Assembly: GCA_002482505.1 (NCBI GenBank)
Contig: DLGD01000038.1
Location: forward strand, 139,387 to 203,386
Origin: Christensenella sp. UBA7703
GTDB taxonomy: Bacteria; Bacillota; Clostridia; Christensenellales; CAG-138
Direction: 5' to 3'
Length of the DNA stretch: 64,000 bases
This document shows, in pieces, positions 34,165-42,451 of this stretch; the first letter of the stretch is position 1; each line of letters opens with the position of its first letter. The translations under genes were made by a program, and so were the position numbers. The notes beneath the pieces are model-generated. The model had not been told where the DNA came from. It worked only from the letters and a program-made list of their open reading frames with translations, and did no database searches.

Positions 34165-34569
34165 ATGTTCATCGCTATTGTTCTATGGATCGTTGCATTC
34201 GCATTTGTGCTTGTTACTTCCATCAACATGATCCGACGCGCTGTTAAAACGAAACATTGCACCGCAGAAACGAATGCTGATGTGATTGAAATTAGGGAAC
34301 TTGTCCGGCGAAGAAATGGCATCTTCACAAGAGAATATCTTCCCACAATCTCATATGTTATCGATGGAACAACGTACGAGAGAAAGTACACCAAAGCCTA
34401 TCATTCGGACACATATCACATCGGTCAGATTCTACCCATCCTGTATAATCCGCAAAAGCCGGACGAGGTCAATACAATCGGAACCAGCAATAAGGCTGAT
34501 TTGGTCATGCTCATCATCGGGCTCGTTATTGGAGTAATTGGTATCGTTTTTGTTATGCTGCAGAAGTAG
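34165..34569 (+). CDS. DUF3592 membrane protein (cargo gene)
   Basis: 134 residues: a membrane segment at about 2-22, a small beta domain (TISYVIDGTTYERKYTKA, then LPILYNPQKPDEV) typical of DUF3592, and a second membrane segment near the C-terminus. The ATG at 34165 is preceded by AAAGGAG. It lies on the strand opposite to the terminase and accessory phage genes, with a candidate promoter. The function of the family is unknown; surface changes in the lysogen are possible. Confidence 0.75.
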   Translation: MFIAIVLWIVAFAFVLVTSINMIRRAVKTKHCTAETNADVIEIRELVRRRNGIFTREYLPTISYVIDGTTYERKYTKAYHSDTYHIGQILPILYNPQKPDEVNTIGTSNKADLVMLIIGLVIGVIGIVFVMLQK

Positions 34570-34593
34570 CGACCCTCATCACCAAGCAAACAA

Positions 34594-34661
34594 GGAGGCC
34601 CGCGTGAGCCTCCGTGTCCGATTTGGTTTGGTTATAGTGCGCTGTTGGGGCAAACGCCCCA
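34594..34661 (-). terminator. Hairpins after the accessory operon
   Basis: GGAGGC/GCCTCC (34594-34613) with a modestly T-rich tail on the minus strand, preceded by TGGGGC/GCCCCA (34646-34661). They may end transcription from the early genes or protect the DUF3592 transcript. Confidence 0.45.
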
Positions 34662-34718
34662 GTTGCTCCATAAACCGCTCAGTGGCGGCGACGTTGCGCA
34701 ACGCGGCGTTGCGGCGAT

Positions 34719-35171
34719 TTATGCACCCGATGCGTTCGGATCGCCTTCCTGTACTGCCGTTTTCAGAATCGTCGTATCAAACCCCGCCGCTATGTACCCT
34801 TCTAACAGCGTGCTGTAATAGAAAGCGCTCGGCTTGTTCTGTGGTTTGCCACTGATTAAGATGTAGATCAGTGCATCTACCAGAGTACCGTCGCGGCGCA
34901 CTTTGATCGCCGTTTTCCGATACAGCTCCGGCACACCGATCCAGCGATCAAGCGCTAATTCATCCTGCGGTGAAATTTCCCAAAGCAGCGCGGGAACGCT
35001 ACCGCCTTTCGCTTTTTCGATCGTCGCCAATGCGCCGGCTTTGCTGCCGCGAAAAGAAAGTCTGTAATTCTTCAACGCCGCGGAGCACATCAGCTTTGCG
35101 GTCGGGCAATGCTTCTCCATTTCGGTGCGGTTCAGACCAGCGCCGTACGCTGCAAAAAGTCGGTTATTCAA
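34719..35171 (-). CDS. Gamma-glutamylcyclotransferase-like protein
   Basis: About 150 residues with the AIG2/GGCT pattern: RLFAAYGAGLNRTEMEKHCP (substrate loop normally YGSN-N), then ALLWEISPQDELALDRWIGV carrying the conserved acidic residue and YRKTAIKV. Family enzymes release pyroglutamate from gamma-glutamyl amines; relatives occur in phage accessory regions. The TTG at 35171 is favoured (GGAGG six bases upstream), though a GTG at 35177 is possible; the start overlaps the DUF4314 stop. Confidence 0.72.
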   Translation of the reverse strand: MNNRLFAAYGAGLNRTEMEKHCPTAKLMCSAALKNYRLSFRGSKAGALATIEKAKGGSVPALLWEISPQDELALDRWIGVPELYRKTAIKVRRDGTLVDALIYILISGKPQNKPSAFYYSTLLEGYIAAGFDTTILKTAVQEGDPNASGA

Positions 35172-35403
35172 ATTCACCCTCCTCGATCTTCACGCATTCA
35201 TCTTCACCAAAAACCACGCCGAGAGTGCTTCCGTTGCTCCAAGCCGTGTGAATCGTTCCAAGTGAATCGACATAAAGCACTTCCCCGATGGTGCCTACTG
35301 GAATTTGTGTGTAGGGGTCGTTCATGTGTACCAACCGCACTTTTGTACCAGGCTTATAATATTCTTTGAGCTGTTTCAGCAGCTCCGAATGAATTCCGTT
35401 CAT
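35164..35403 (-). CDS. DUF4314 small protein
   Basis: 79 residues forming one small SH3-like beta barrel (GTKVRLVHMNDPYTQIPVGT, then VDSLGTIHTAWSNGSTLGVV), the usual DUF4314 content in prophages. Its ATG overlaps the upstream stop. No function is established. Confidence 0.8.
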   Translation of the reverse strand: MNGIHSELLKQLKEYYKPGTKVRLVHMNDPYTQIPVGTIGEVLYVDSLGTIHTAWSNGSTLGVVFGEDECVKIEEGEFE

Positions 35404-36131
35404 GCTTGATCACCCGCTTCCCGTGCATCGCGGAACGCTGCGTTGCCGGTGAGCCTTTTCAGAAGCACACGGCGTGAATCTTTGTAGTTTTGCCCAATGA
35501 ATCCAAGCCGGAGTAGAAAACAGCGAAAGGCGTACTTCTCGTTTTCGACTTCCTGTTCCGACGCGCTGACGCGCTTCTGTGTGCGAGCCAGTTCGCAAAG
35601 ACCCTGTACCAGTTGGTAGTAGGCAGCAAGCTCTGCCTGATCGTCAGTCAGCCGAAACCATCCGAACTCGATCCTGTCGGAGTGCTCTGTCATCGGAAGG
35701 CTGTCTGTACCGAGCGCCTTTTTCAGTAACGTTGCCTTGCTCGCAACCAGCCGCCGCAGGTTTTCCATTGCGGTGGGCGTCATGTCGTCCCGAGGCATCT
35801 CGACCGAAAGCCGATCAAGGCCGTCAAGTGTAGGTGTCACGATCTCTTGCTTAGGCATTTCCGCCGCTTTTCGCTCGATGGGCTTCGCCGGCCAGCAAAT
35901 CCGTTCGCCGATGAACCCATCTCGCTCCAGTTCGCAGATCAACATGGCGACCTGCTTGGAATCCAAGTAATCTGGACAATCTAATGTCCCATGCCGGTCG
36001 ATGGTGTATGGTCCTATCTCGAAAGAAAACGTCGGCGGTCCCATGTACTTGGGAGTATCCTGCAAGATTTCGCGCATGACAGCCAACAGCGCTTTGCGCT
36101 CGCTGCCTTCTAGGTGGTACTTGATCTGCAT
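35400..36131 (-). CDS. Conserved clostridial prophage protein, unknown function
   Basis: 243 residues. The ATG at 36131 follows GGAGG; a longer frame begins at 36164. The N-terminal 90 residues resemble proteins found next to DUF4314 genes in gut prophages (YHLEGSERKALLAVMREIL, then FSFEIGPYTIDRHGTLD). The rest is helical. No catalytic motif is seen. Position among methylase and terminase accessory genes suggests a DNA-related role, not proven. Confidence 0.6.
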   Translation of the reverse strand: MQIKYHLEGSERKALLAVMREILQDTPKYMGPPTFSFEIGPYTIDRHGTLDCPDYLDSKQVAMLICELERDGFIGERICWPAKPIERKAAEMPKQEIVTPTLDGLDRLSVEMPRDDMTPTAMENLRRLVASKATLLKKALGTDSLPMTEHSDRIEFGWFRLTDDQAELAAYYQLVQGLCELARTQKRVSASEQEVENEKYAFRCFLLRLGFIGQNYKDSRRVLLKRLTGNAAFRDAREAGDQA

Positions 36132-36193
36132 ATAATGTCTACCTCCTTGAATTTGGTAGTACATACATGCCTCTCAAAGATGTACTTATCAAG

Positions 36194-37432
36194 CTATTTT
36201 TCTGTGTTTTCGACGATTTCTTTGAAAGGAATTCGTTCGCCGTTACGAATCAGGAACACGTCATCGGAACCATTCAGCTGCTCGACAGTTCTTCGAACGA
36301 TCACATCACAGTACTTTTCATCCAGCTCGATCATCCGGCAGATCCGATCTGTTTGTTCGCAGGCGATCAGGGTACTACCGCTACCACCGAAGGGATCGAG
36401 CACGATGCAATTCGCCATGCTGGAATTCAGAATCGGATATGCCAGCAGTTCCACCGGCTTCATGGTCGGATGGTCGGCGTTCTGCTTGGGTTTATCGAAC
36501 TCCCAGATCGTCGTCTGCTTCCGATCGGCGTACCATTCGTGTTTTCCTTTTTTCTTCCAGCCGAACAAGACCGGCTCATGACGCCACTGGTACGGGCTTC
36601 GCCCAAGCACTAACGTCTGCTTCTTCCAGATGCAGGCACCCGAGAGATAGAAACCGGCATCCGAAAACGCTCTGCGGAAGTTCAACCCCTCCGTGTCCGC
36701 ATGGAATATATAGATCGACGAATCGCTGGCCATGCACGCTTCCATGTTCTGAAACGAGGCCAGCAGGAAATCATAAAATGCAGCATCTGCCATATTGTCA
36801 TTTTTGATTTTGCCGGCGCTGCCTTCGTAGTTGACGTTGTACGGTGGGTCAGTGACCACGAGGTTTGCCTGGCCTCCATTCATGAGCAGGTCGAACACAT
36901 CCCGCTTGGTGCTGTCGCCACAGACGAGCCTGTGTTTACCGAGCAGCCAAAGGTCGCCCAATTTCGTGATCGACGGTTCTTTCAGTGCAGCATCTACATC
37001 GAAATCATCGTCGTGAACACCGTCGCGCTGCGCATCTTTAAAGAGCGCATCGATCTCCGGTGCATCAAAACCCGTCAGCGATACGTCGAAATCCGCGCCC
37101 TGCAAGTCGGCGATCAGCAGGGAGAGTTTATCCTTGTCCCACTCGCCGCTGATTTTATTCAGTGCAACGTTGAGCGCTTTTTCCTTTTCTTCGCTCATTT
37201 GCACGACGACGCATTCGACCTCGGTCACACCGGTATCGATCAGAACCTTCAATCGCTGGTGTCCGCCTACAACATGCCCGGTGGTCTTGTTCCAGATCAC
37301 CGGCTCCACATATCCAAATTCCGTGAGCGAACGCTTCAGCTTTTCATATTCCGGGTCTCCGGGCTTTAAGTCTTTGCGCGGATTGTAGTCTGCCGGAATG
37401 AGCTTACCGACCGGTAGCGTTTGAATGACCAT
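36194..37432 (-). CDS. ParB-domain DNA methyltransferase
   Basis: 412 residues in two parts. Residues 1-100 are a ParB/sulfiredoxin-type domain (YNPRKDLKPGDPEYEKLKRS, GGHQRLKVL). Residues 160-412 are an N4/N6 amino-methyltransferase of the beta class, with the catalytic DPPYNV and the SAM-binding FGGSGSTLIACEQ near the end. No restriction enzyme is adjacent, so it probably protects phage DNA from host cutting. The target sequence is unknown. Confidence 0.88.
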   Translation of the reverse strand: MVIQTLPVGKLIPADYNPRKDLKPGDPEYEKLKRSLTEFGYVEPVIWNKTTGHVVGGHQRLKVLIDTGVTEVECVVVQMSEEKEKALNVALNKISGEWDKDKLSLLIADLQGADFDVSLTGFDAPEIDALFKDAQRDGVHDDDFDVDAALKEPSITKLGDLWLLGKHRLVCGDSTKRDVFDLLMNGGQANLVVTDPPYNVNYEGSAGKIKNDNMADAAFYDFLLASFQNMEACMASDSSIYIFHADTEGLNFRRAFSDAGFYLSGACIWKKQTLVLGRSPYQWRHEPVLFGWKKKGKHEWYADRKQTTIWEFDKPKQNADHPTMKPVELLAYPILNSSMANCIVLDPFGGSGSTLIACEQTDRICRMIELDEKYCDVIVRRTVEQLNGSDDVFLIRNGERIPFKEIVENTEK

Positions 37433-37586
37433 GAATAATTCCTTTCGACACGATTTTTCGTAATCCGGCCTGTGCCGCCGGTAGATTGCCCGCGAGCGCC
37501 TGCCCGCGCAGCGTTTTTCGCTGCTGACACGTCAAGCGATGGTATCGAAGCGATTGGATAAATGCCTGTACTTCGTCCATACTCAT
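37404..37586 (-). CDS. Small conserved prophage protein
   Basis: 60 residues with the basic motif FIQSLRYHRLTCQQRKTLRGQ, seen between methylase and terminase genes of clostridial prophages. Its end overlaps the methylase start by 29 bases and its start overlaps the terminase small subunit stop. Function unknown. Confidence 0.65.
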   Translation of the reverse strand: MSMDEVQAFIQSLRYHRLTCQQRKTLRGQALAGNLPAAQAGLRKIVSKGIIHGHSNATGR

Positions 37587-38122
37587 TTCCCCCTGCGCGC
37601 TGTCAACAAACGCTCCATAACGTCATCCTGCGGGTTGGACCCAGTGTAGTCAGCAGCGCAGTTTTCTTTGACGATCTGGAAGATCTCGTACCAGAGCCGG
37701 TTTGTCTGCGCCATGTAGTTTTGGCTCATAGCTACATATGGGGACTGAATTGCGTTACCCGTCGTCGGATGTTTAGCCAGGAACCCGTATTCCGTGATCG
37801 CAGCCTCACATTGGATCCAGCGTGCTGCGCTCATGGCATACCGTTCCAGTACCTGCGGGGAGACGATGCTCGCACAACCGCGTTCGTTCAACCAGGTCCA
37901 TGTCCGCTCGTAAATCTCCGACGCAATGAGCGGCTTGCCATCTTTTTGGACCGCGGAGAGCATCTCCTGTGGCGGCGGCATATTCACACCATGAAATTCA
38001 CTGGCACCGGGAAATTCGACGACGGTCAGCTTCCGTTTGCCGGGATTACCGTCCAGCACCTTTTCCGCCAGCGGTTTCGGCGGTCTGCCGCCCTGCCCGG
38101 GTGACGGCCCTCGTCTGCCCAT
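37583..38122 (-). CDS. Terminase small subunit, P27 family
   Basis: 179 residues starting MGRRGPSPGQGGRPPKP, the basic start of P27 family small terminases, with MPPPQEMLSAVQKDGKPLIA-like and YAMSAARWIQCEAAI helices. It recognises the packaging site. An HNH gene lies just upstream, a pairing seen in cos-type phages. Confidence 0.88.
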   Translation of the reverse strand: MGRRGPSPGQGGRPPKPLAEKVLDGNPGKRKLTVVEFPGASEFHGVNMPPPQEMLSAVQKDGKPLIASEIYERTWTWLNERGCASIVSPQVLERYAMSAARWIQCEAAITEYGFLAKHPTTGNAIQSPYVAMSQNYMAQTNRLWYEIFQIVKENCAADYTGSNPQDDVMERLLTARRGK

Positions 38123-38245
38123 GCGCGTTCCTCCTGTTAAAAACTTATGGGGCTATTCCCCCTAAAACTTCCGCGAAAGTTTGTACGCGACCCGACCGCG
38201 TTGTCCAGTTGAAGAGGTCACAGAGGTAAAATAACCCCCACCGGG
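38123..38245. other. Gap between HNH and small terminase, candidate cos region
   Basis: A 123-base non-coding gap between the HNH nuclease and small terminase. It contains short inverted pieces such as ACCCCC..CCGGGT. In cos phages with HNH-terminase pairs the cohesive-end site lies in or near this gap, but no site can be fixed from sequence alone. Confidence 0.35.
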
Positions 38246-38614
38246 TCATTGCGTGTGTGAATTCTGACGCGAGTTAGTACTGCCGATCGTAATTTTCGAA
38301 TGGCAGCTCTTACATAACGCAACTAGGTTGTCTTCGTCATTCGTACCACCGTTTGCCAGCGGTAGAAGATGATGCACTTCCTCGGCGGCAGTGAGTCTGC
38401 CTTCGCTCCGGCACTGCTCACACAAAGGATGTCTTAATAAAAATCGCGCGCGGAGTTTCTTCCACGCGCGACCGTATCGTTTGTTGGTGTCAGGGTCGCG
38501 AAGGTTCTGGTTATACTGACGCTCGGCGATCTGCCTGTGCTCGTCACAGTACCGACCGTCGGTCAGTTTGCCACACCCCGGATGGGAGCACGGGCGCTTG
38601 GGTTTGTATGGCAT
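38246..38614 (-). CDS. HNH endonuclease of the packaging module
   Basis: 122 residues: zinc-binding cysteines (CEQC, CKSC) around the HNH core EEVHHLLPLANGGTNDEDNL. An N-terminal CSHPGCGK..YCDEH group adds a second zinc knuckle. The ATG at 38614 follows GGAGG. Such HNH proteins next to terminase are needed for cos cleavage in HK97-like phages. Confidence 0.88.
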   Translation of the reverse strand: MPYKPKRPCSHPGCGKLTDGRYCDEHRQIAERQYNQNLRDPDTNKRYGRAWKKLRARFLLRHPLCEQCRSEGRLTAAEEVHHLLPLANGGTNDEDNLVALCKSCHSKITIGSTNSRQNSHTQ

Positions 38615-38686
38615 CCTGTTCCTCCAGGGCATGAAAAAGGACCCTCGCGTTTCGCGAAGGTCCTTGATCCATCTTTTGCAATTGTA

Positions 38687-39136
38687 TTATCTCACAGGTG
38701 GCAGAGTGTCTTTCAATGTCTTTTCCTGTCCAATTTCAAAGGCACACGATTCCAGCGCCTGATCATGAAGTTTGTACACATAACGTAGATCGTATCCCAG
38801 TTCCGCAGCGACATCCTCCCAGCGTTTAAAGCACAAATACCGCAACTCCAGCAGCGTCTGATATTCTGTGTTCTCCACTCGCTTGATGCACGCCATGATC
38901 TCCGCTTTCAGATCGACCAGCGTATCGATATCGTCGTTGATTTCGTTTTCCATGTCGACCATTTTACAGATGGTATCCTCCATGGAGTGTAGGTTCGGCG
39001 TCGCCGCTTTCGGCCCGCCGGAGAGCGTACCAGTCGCTTTACCCAGCAGGGCACGCAGGGACATCACCTGTTCCAGCTTACTGTTAATCCGCTGGTCAAT
39101 GCGATATGCCTGCGATAGATATTCCTTGGCATCCAT
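38687..39136 (-). CDS. DUF1492-type late regulator (sigma-like)
   Basis: 149 residues. An N-terminal coiled coil (YLSQAYRIDQRINSKLEQV) is followed by a C-terminal region resembling sigma region 4: LLELRYLCFKRWEDVAAELGYDLRYVYKLH. Phage proteins of this type (DUF1492, ArpU/RinA-like) are thought to switch on late genes. Its place between replication and packaging genes fits. Confidence 0.75.
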   Translation of the reverse strand: MDAKEYLSQAYRIDQRINSKLEQVMSLRALLGKATGTLSGGPKAATPNLHSMEDTICKMVDMENEINDDIDTLVDLKAEIMACIKRVENTEYQTLLELRYLCFKRWEDVAAELGYDLRYVYKLHDQALESCAFEIGQEKTLKDTLPPVR

Positions 39137-39152
39137 GTTAATAACCTCCTTG

Positions 39153-39446
39153 TTAAACTTCTATTCCCGCATATGCCCACAGGATAGCCTTGACATCCTC
39201 TACCGACCGAACCACATACGCGTGGCCACCGGCGACCTTGATCCTGTGGATCGTCTGTTTCTGTAGCTTCGTCACCCTTCCTTCCGGCGTCTTGACCTCG
39301 AAGGCGAAGAACCGGCCGTCCAGGCAGCAGATCACGTCGGGTATTCCCGCTGACCCATACATGCCGCCATGCTCTTTCCAGGCAAAGCAGCGCGGAATTC
39401 TCTTTAGTAGCCGCATGATTGCGGCCACGATGTCTTTCTCCAACAT
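39153..39446 (-). CDS. VRR-NUC nuclease
   Basis: 97 residues covering one PD-(D/E)xK domain of the VRR-NUC type: WKEHGGMYGSAGIPDVICCL gives the Asp, FFAFEVKTPEG the Glu and Lys. Phages carry it in replication modules; it may resolve DNA intermediates. It lies after the primase-helicase with an intergenic repeat region between. Confidence 0.88.
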   Translation of the reverse strand: MLEKDIVAAIMRLLKRIPRCFAWKEHGGMYGSAGIPDVICCLDGRFFAFEVKTPEGRVTKLQKQTIHRIKVAGGHAYVVRSVEDVKAILWAYAGIEV

Positions 39447-39518
39447 GTTGTAAACTCTCCTAGATTTAAAATATGAGCTGAATTTTGAAAAACGTAGGTA
39501 ATATGCGGCTTTTTTCCC

Positions 39519-39609
39519 TTGTCGCAGGTTGTCGCAGGTTTTTTGGGTATTCTCTATAAAAAGAGCTTTCTTTACGTATAACCTGTTTTTCCTGCGACAA
39601 GCTGCGACA
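39519..39609. repeat. Iteron-like repeats beside the primase gene
   Basis: TTGTCGCAGG occurs twice in tandem (39519-39528, 39529-39538). Inverted copies follow: CCTGCGACAA (39591-39600) and CTGCGACA (39602-39609). The A/T-rich stretch between them makes a possible replication origin; a two-way hairpin is the alternative. Confidence 0.6.
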
Positions 39610-39614
39610 GAGGT

Positions 39615-41999
39615 TCAATCAAACGGTATTTTACCTTTGTAATCGGTAAATCCACCGGTATCAAACCTTAACTTAAACCCGATCAACATCGTTGTTTCAC
39701 TGCCTCCGGCATACGGTCGTTTTCGCTCAACACGCCCATACATCGCCAGAATTTGCTTGAAATTACGAGTATTCTCCGCAAAGCAGCCGTTAGCATCACA
39801 CCATTTTTTATAACGGTCATATACCGCGGAGGTCCGTTCCTCGGCATTCGAGACGGGTTCCATCTCATCCTCGATAAACAACCCGACCTTATCGCTCTCA
39901 TGCCGGTACCTTTCCGTTGCGAAGTGCACCGATTCCGGCATAGTCAGTCCTTCCAGATGCAATTCCTTGTACCCTTCCAGCAGCCAGTTCAGAATCGCGC
40001 TCTGATTCTTCTGTGAAACGAACGTCTTCTTCAGCGACTTGTCCTGTTGATCTTCTTCGAAATGGCGCTCAAAGGGTATGATCATGATTCTGCCACTCGA
40101 AAAAAGTGTCATATCCGTAATAACCGGCAGATAATTCGTATTCATGTAGATTTTGAACTGCGGCTGAAAATCGAAGCTGTTCTCGTGCAAAAACCGCGCG
40201 TTGAGTGTATCGTTGCCCGTCATACTTTTCACCTGCGCTGCATTGAGCAATAATCCTCTACTCGGCTCCGAGATGTTGGCAAACCGTATTCCCGCCAACC
40301 GGGCGATATCCTCGGTGGGATTCTGACTGCTGGCATTCTGTTTCATGCTGATCGTTTCTGGGCGAACTGTACTTCCATATTCGCCCATGACTTTGAGGAC
40401 GCTCTCCATGAGCGTGCCCTTTCCGTTTCGGGTCGTTGCACCGTACAGAATGAAGAGGCACTCGAATCGTGTATCTCCGCTGAGCGCGTATCCCAGCGAA
40501 CGCTGTAAAAACCGCGCCCTGTCTTTGTCTCCGCTCATAATCTCGTCTATAAACCGATCGAATCGCTCGCAGCGCGCATCTGGGTCGTACACGACATCCG
40601 AGATTTTCGTGATCTTATCCTCCGGTGCATGGGGCTGGAAGGACATGTCTTTGAGGTGAATCGTCCCATTTTGGCAATTGAACAGGAACGGGTCTCTATC
40701 GAACGCATCCATCGGAATCGGATACACACCCTGCGCATCTTTCAGTATCGTTTCCCGTGTCCTGCGCGCCTGCCATTTTTTACAACGATCGATATAATCT
40801 TTGCGCTGCTGCTCGTCGGAGATGTTGAATGCATATACCATTAGCGCGTTCGCTAGTTTTTTGCACAGCTCCATCGCCTTGAGCCCGCCGATATCCGGCT
40901 CCCACCGTTTTCCACTGAAGATATACCAGAGCTTTCGCTCCGGTACGTATCGGACGACACTGCTGTAATAGTCCGAATAGAGCCTGCTGTTTCCGATATC
41001 TGTGCTGAGATAGCGCGGATTGGATTCCGGCTGAAGCGCACGTAATGCTTCCGTGTCCGCAATGTCCTGACTCACGTTACGCCGCGTAAGAGTCGGAAGT
41101 TTTTCTGCCTTTGTAACGCAATCCCGCACCCAGTCCCGGAATAACAACGGATCGCCCATGAGCAGCTCATTAGGGTCTTTATACCCTTCCGGCGTCGTCG
41201 CGCGCAGATGTTTCAACCCTTGCGCTTGGAGCTGTGTGCAGAGTTTGCCGGCAGCTTCATCGCCTGCGTTGTCCCGATCCATGCATACGATCACCGGCGG
41301 CACATTCTCGCGCGCTTTAAGCGCGTCGATCAGCTTTCTGATTCCCGTGCCGCATGTCGCAACGGCGGAGCACCCCTCCTGCATGATCGACAGTGCACAA
41401 AATGTGCTCTCGACAACGAACACCGGCGCATCCTGATCCAGCGACTCTTCGTAGAACAGCGGCTCCGGCCCGGCGTCCTCGGAGCGTGGCTTGAAGAACC
41501 GCTTGTCCACAATGCTTCGGGATGTGTAGTAATCCGATTTCATGCCGTACGGTATGACGATCGCATTTTTCTTAGGATCAAATCCAAACCGGAATACGAG
41601 CATGCTCTCACCGGTGAATCCTCGATGCTGCAAATACATCTGTGCAGCCGGTGCGACGGCGAACGCCTCGATACATTGATCGATGTACCTTGAGATCGGT
41701 TCATGACTGATCGCCGCAGGCTTCTTTTGCACAGGCGCAGAATTATGGATGTGAAATACTTCCGTGATCTTCTGCGCCGCTTCCGTCGTACTAACGTTTT
41801 TTAGCCGCGCCACTAAGTCGATCGCATCTCCGGATGCATCGCAGCCAAAACATTTGAACCTGCCCTCCTTGAATGACATGGAAGGTGTCTGATCGTCGTG
41901 AAACGGGCACTTTGCTTTGCCGCGCAGCACCTCAATCCCCAGCCACCTCGCCACTTCCTCAATTGGGATCTCCCGCCGGATTTTCTGAAAATCAGCCAT
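39615..41999 (-). CDS. Primase-helicase (CHC2 zinc finger, TOPRIM, D5/P4-type helicase)
   Basis: 794 residues. Order: a CHC2 zinc finger (CPFHDDQTPSM..CFGC, about 33-58), a TOPRIM primase core (FVVESTFCALSIM, then IVCMDRDNAGDEAAG, about 195-265), and a D5/P4-type superfamily 3 helicase (Walker A GATTRNGKGTLMES, near 520) ending with a winged-helix tail. One protein can thus prime and unwind phage DNA. The ATG at 41999 follows GGGAGAG; a TTG two codons earlier is less likely. Confidence 0.9.
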   Translation of the reverse strand: MADFQKIRREIPIEEVARWLGIEVLRGKAKCPFHDDQTPSMSFKEGRFKCFGCDASGDAIDLVARLKNVSTTEAAQKITEVFHIHNSAPVQKKPAAISHEPISRYIDQCIEAFAVAPAAQMYLQHRGFTGESMLVFRFGFDPKKNAIVIPYGMKSDYYTSRSIVDKRFFKPRSEDAGPEPLFYEESLDQDAPVFVVESTFCALSIMQEGCSAVATCGTGIRKLIDALKARENVPPVIVCMDRDNAGDEAAGKLCTQLQAQGLKHLRATTPEGYKDPNELLMGDPLLFRDWVRDCVTKAEKLPTLTRRNVSQDIADTEALRALQPESNPRYLSTDIGNSRLYSDYYSSVVRYVPERKLWYIFSGKRWEPDIGGLKAMELCKKLANALMVYAFNISDEQQRKDYIDRCKKWQARRTRETILKDAQGVYPIPMDAFDRDPFLFNCQNGTIHLKDMSFQPHAPEDKITKISDVVYDPDARCERFDRFIDEIMSGDKDRARFLQRSLGYALSGDTRFECLFILYGATTRNGKGTLMESVLKVMGEYGSTVRPETISMKQNASSQNPTEDIARLAGIRFANISEPSRGLLLNAAQVKSMTGNDTLNARFLHENSFDFQPQFKIYMNTNYLPVITDMTLFSSGRIMIIPFERHFEEDQQDKSLKKTFVSQKNQSAILNWLLEGYKELHLEGLTMPESVHFATERYRHESDKVGLFIEDEMEPVSNAEERTSAVYDRYKKWCDANGCFAENTRNFKQILAMYGRVERKRPYAGGSETTMLIGFKLRFDTGGFTDYKGKIPFD

Positions 42000-42037
42000 A
42001 CGCAACTCTCCCTTCCGACCGAAATTGCTGCTGCATC

Positions 42038-42451
42038 CTACTGCTCACGCCGCTTAACCTCTATGCAATCCCGGTCAAAGTACCGGATTGTCATGAACCG
42101 CGATATGGCATGCGCAATTTCGCGCTGCATGCCGGTGCTATACCGGTCTCCGAACACCCAGAGCTCTTCGCAAAGATCCAGGAGCCGAAGACCCATGTCC
42201 ATGCCATCCAGGCGCTCGTTCGCATGTTTATCGTTCAAAAACAGCGGATACATCAGGTGCGGTGTGATCGGCATATATCCGCTGAGATACGCAAATCGGG
42301 AATACTGACGCGCGTTCTGGACATTTCCTTTGATGCAGCCGGCATATGGTGAGCAGATGAACACCATGGGCCGCTCGACCCGATCAAGATAGAGTATCCT
42401 CGGGAATCCGAATGATGCCGTCGGGGTTGCCGAATTCGACTCGTTTTTCAT
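42038..42451 (-). CDS. DUF4406/DUF7768-type protein
   Basis: 137 residues. The ATG at 42451 follows GGAGG and lies within the 3' end of the ParB-like gene (68-base overlap). The sequence MVFICSPYAGCIKGNVQNAR, then GMDMGLRLLDLCEELWVFGD, matches small nucleoside 2-deoxyribosyltransferase-like proteins common in phages. Enzymatic activity is unproven. Confidence 0.72.
   Translation of the reverse strand: MKNESNSATPTASFGFPRILYLDRVERPMVFICSPYAGCIKGNVQNARQYSRFAYLSGYMPITPHLMYPLFLNDKHANERLDGMDMGLRLLDLCEELWVFGDRYSTGMQREIAHAISRFMTIRYFDRDCIEVKRREQ

Noticed and set aside
36194..37432. Restriction-modification system
   Set aside because: Only a methylase with a ParB domain is present; no restriction enzyme gene lies nearby.
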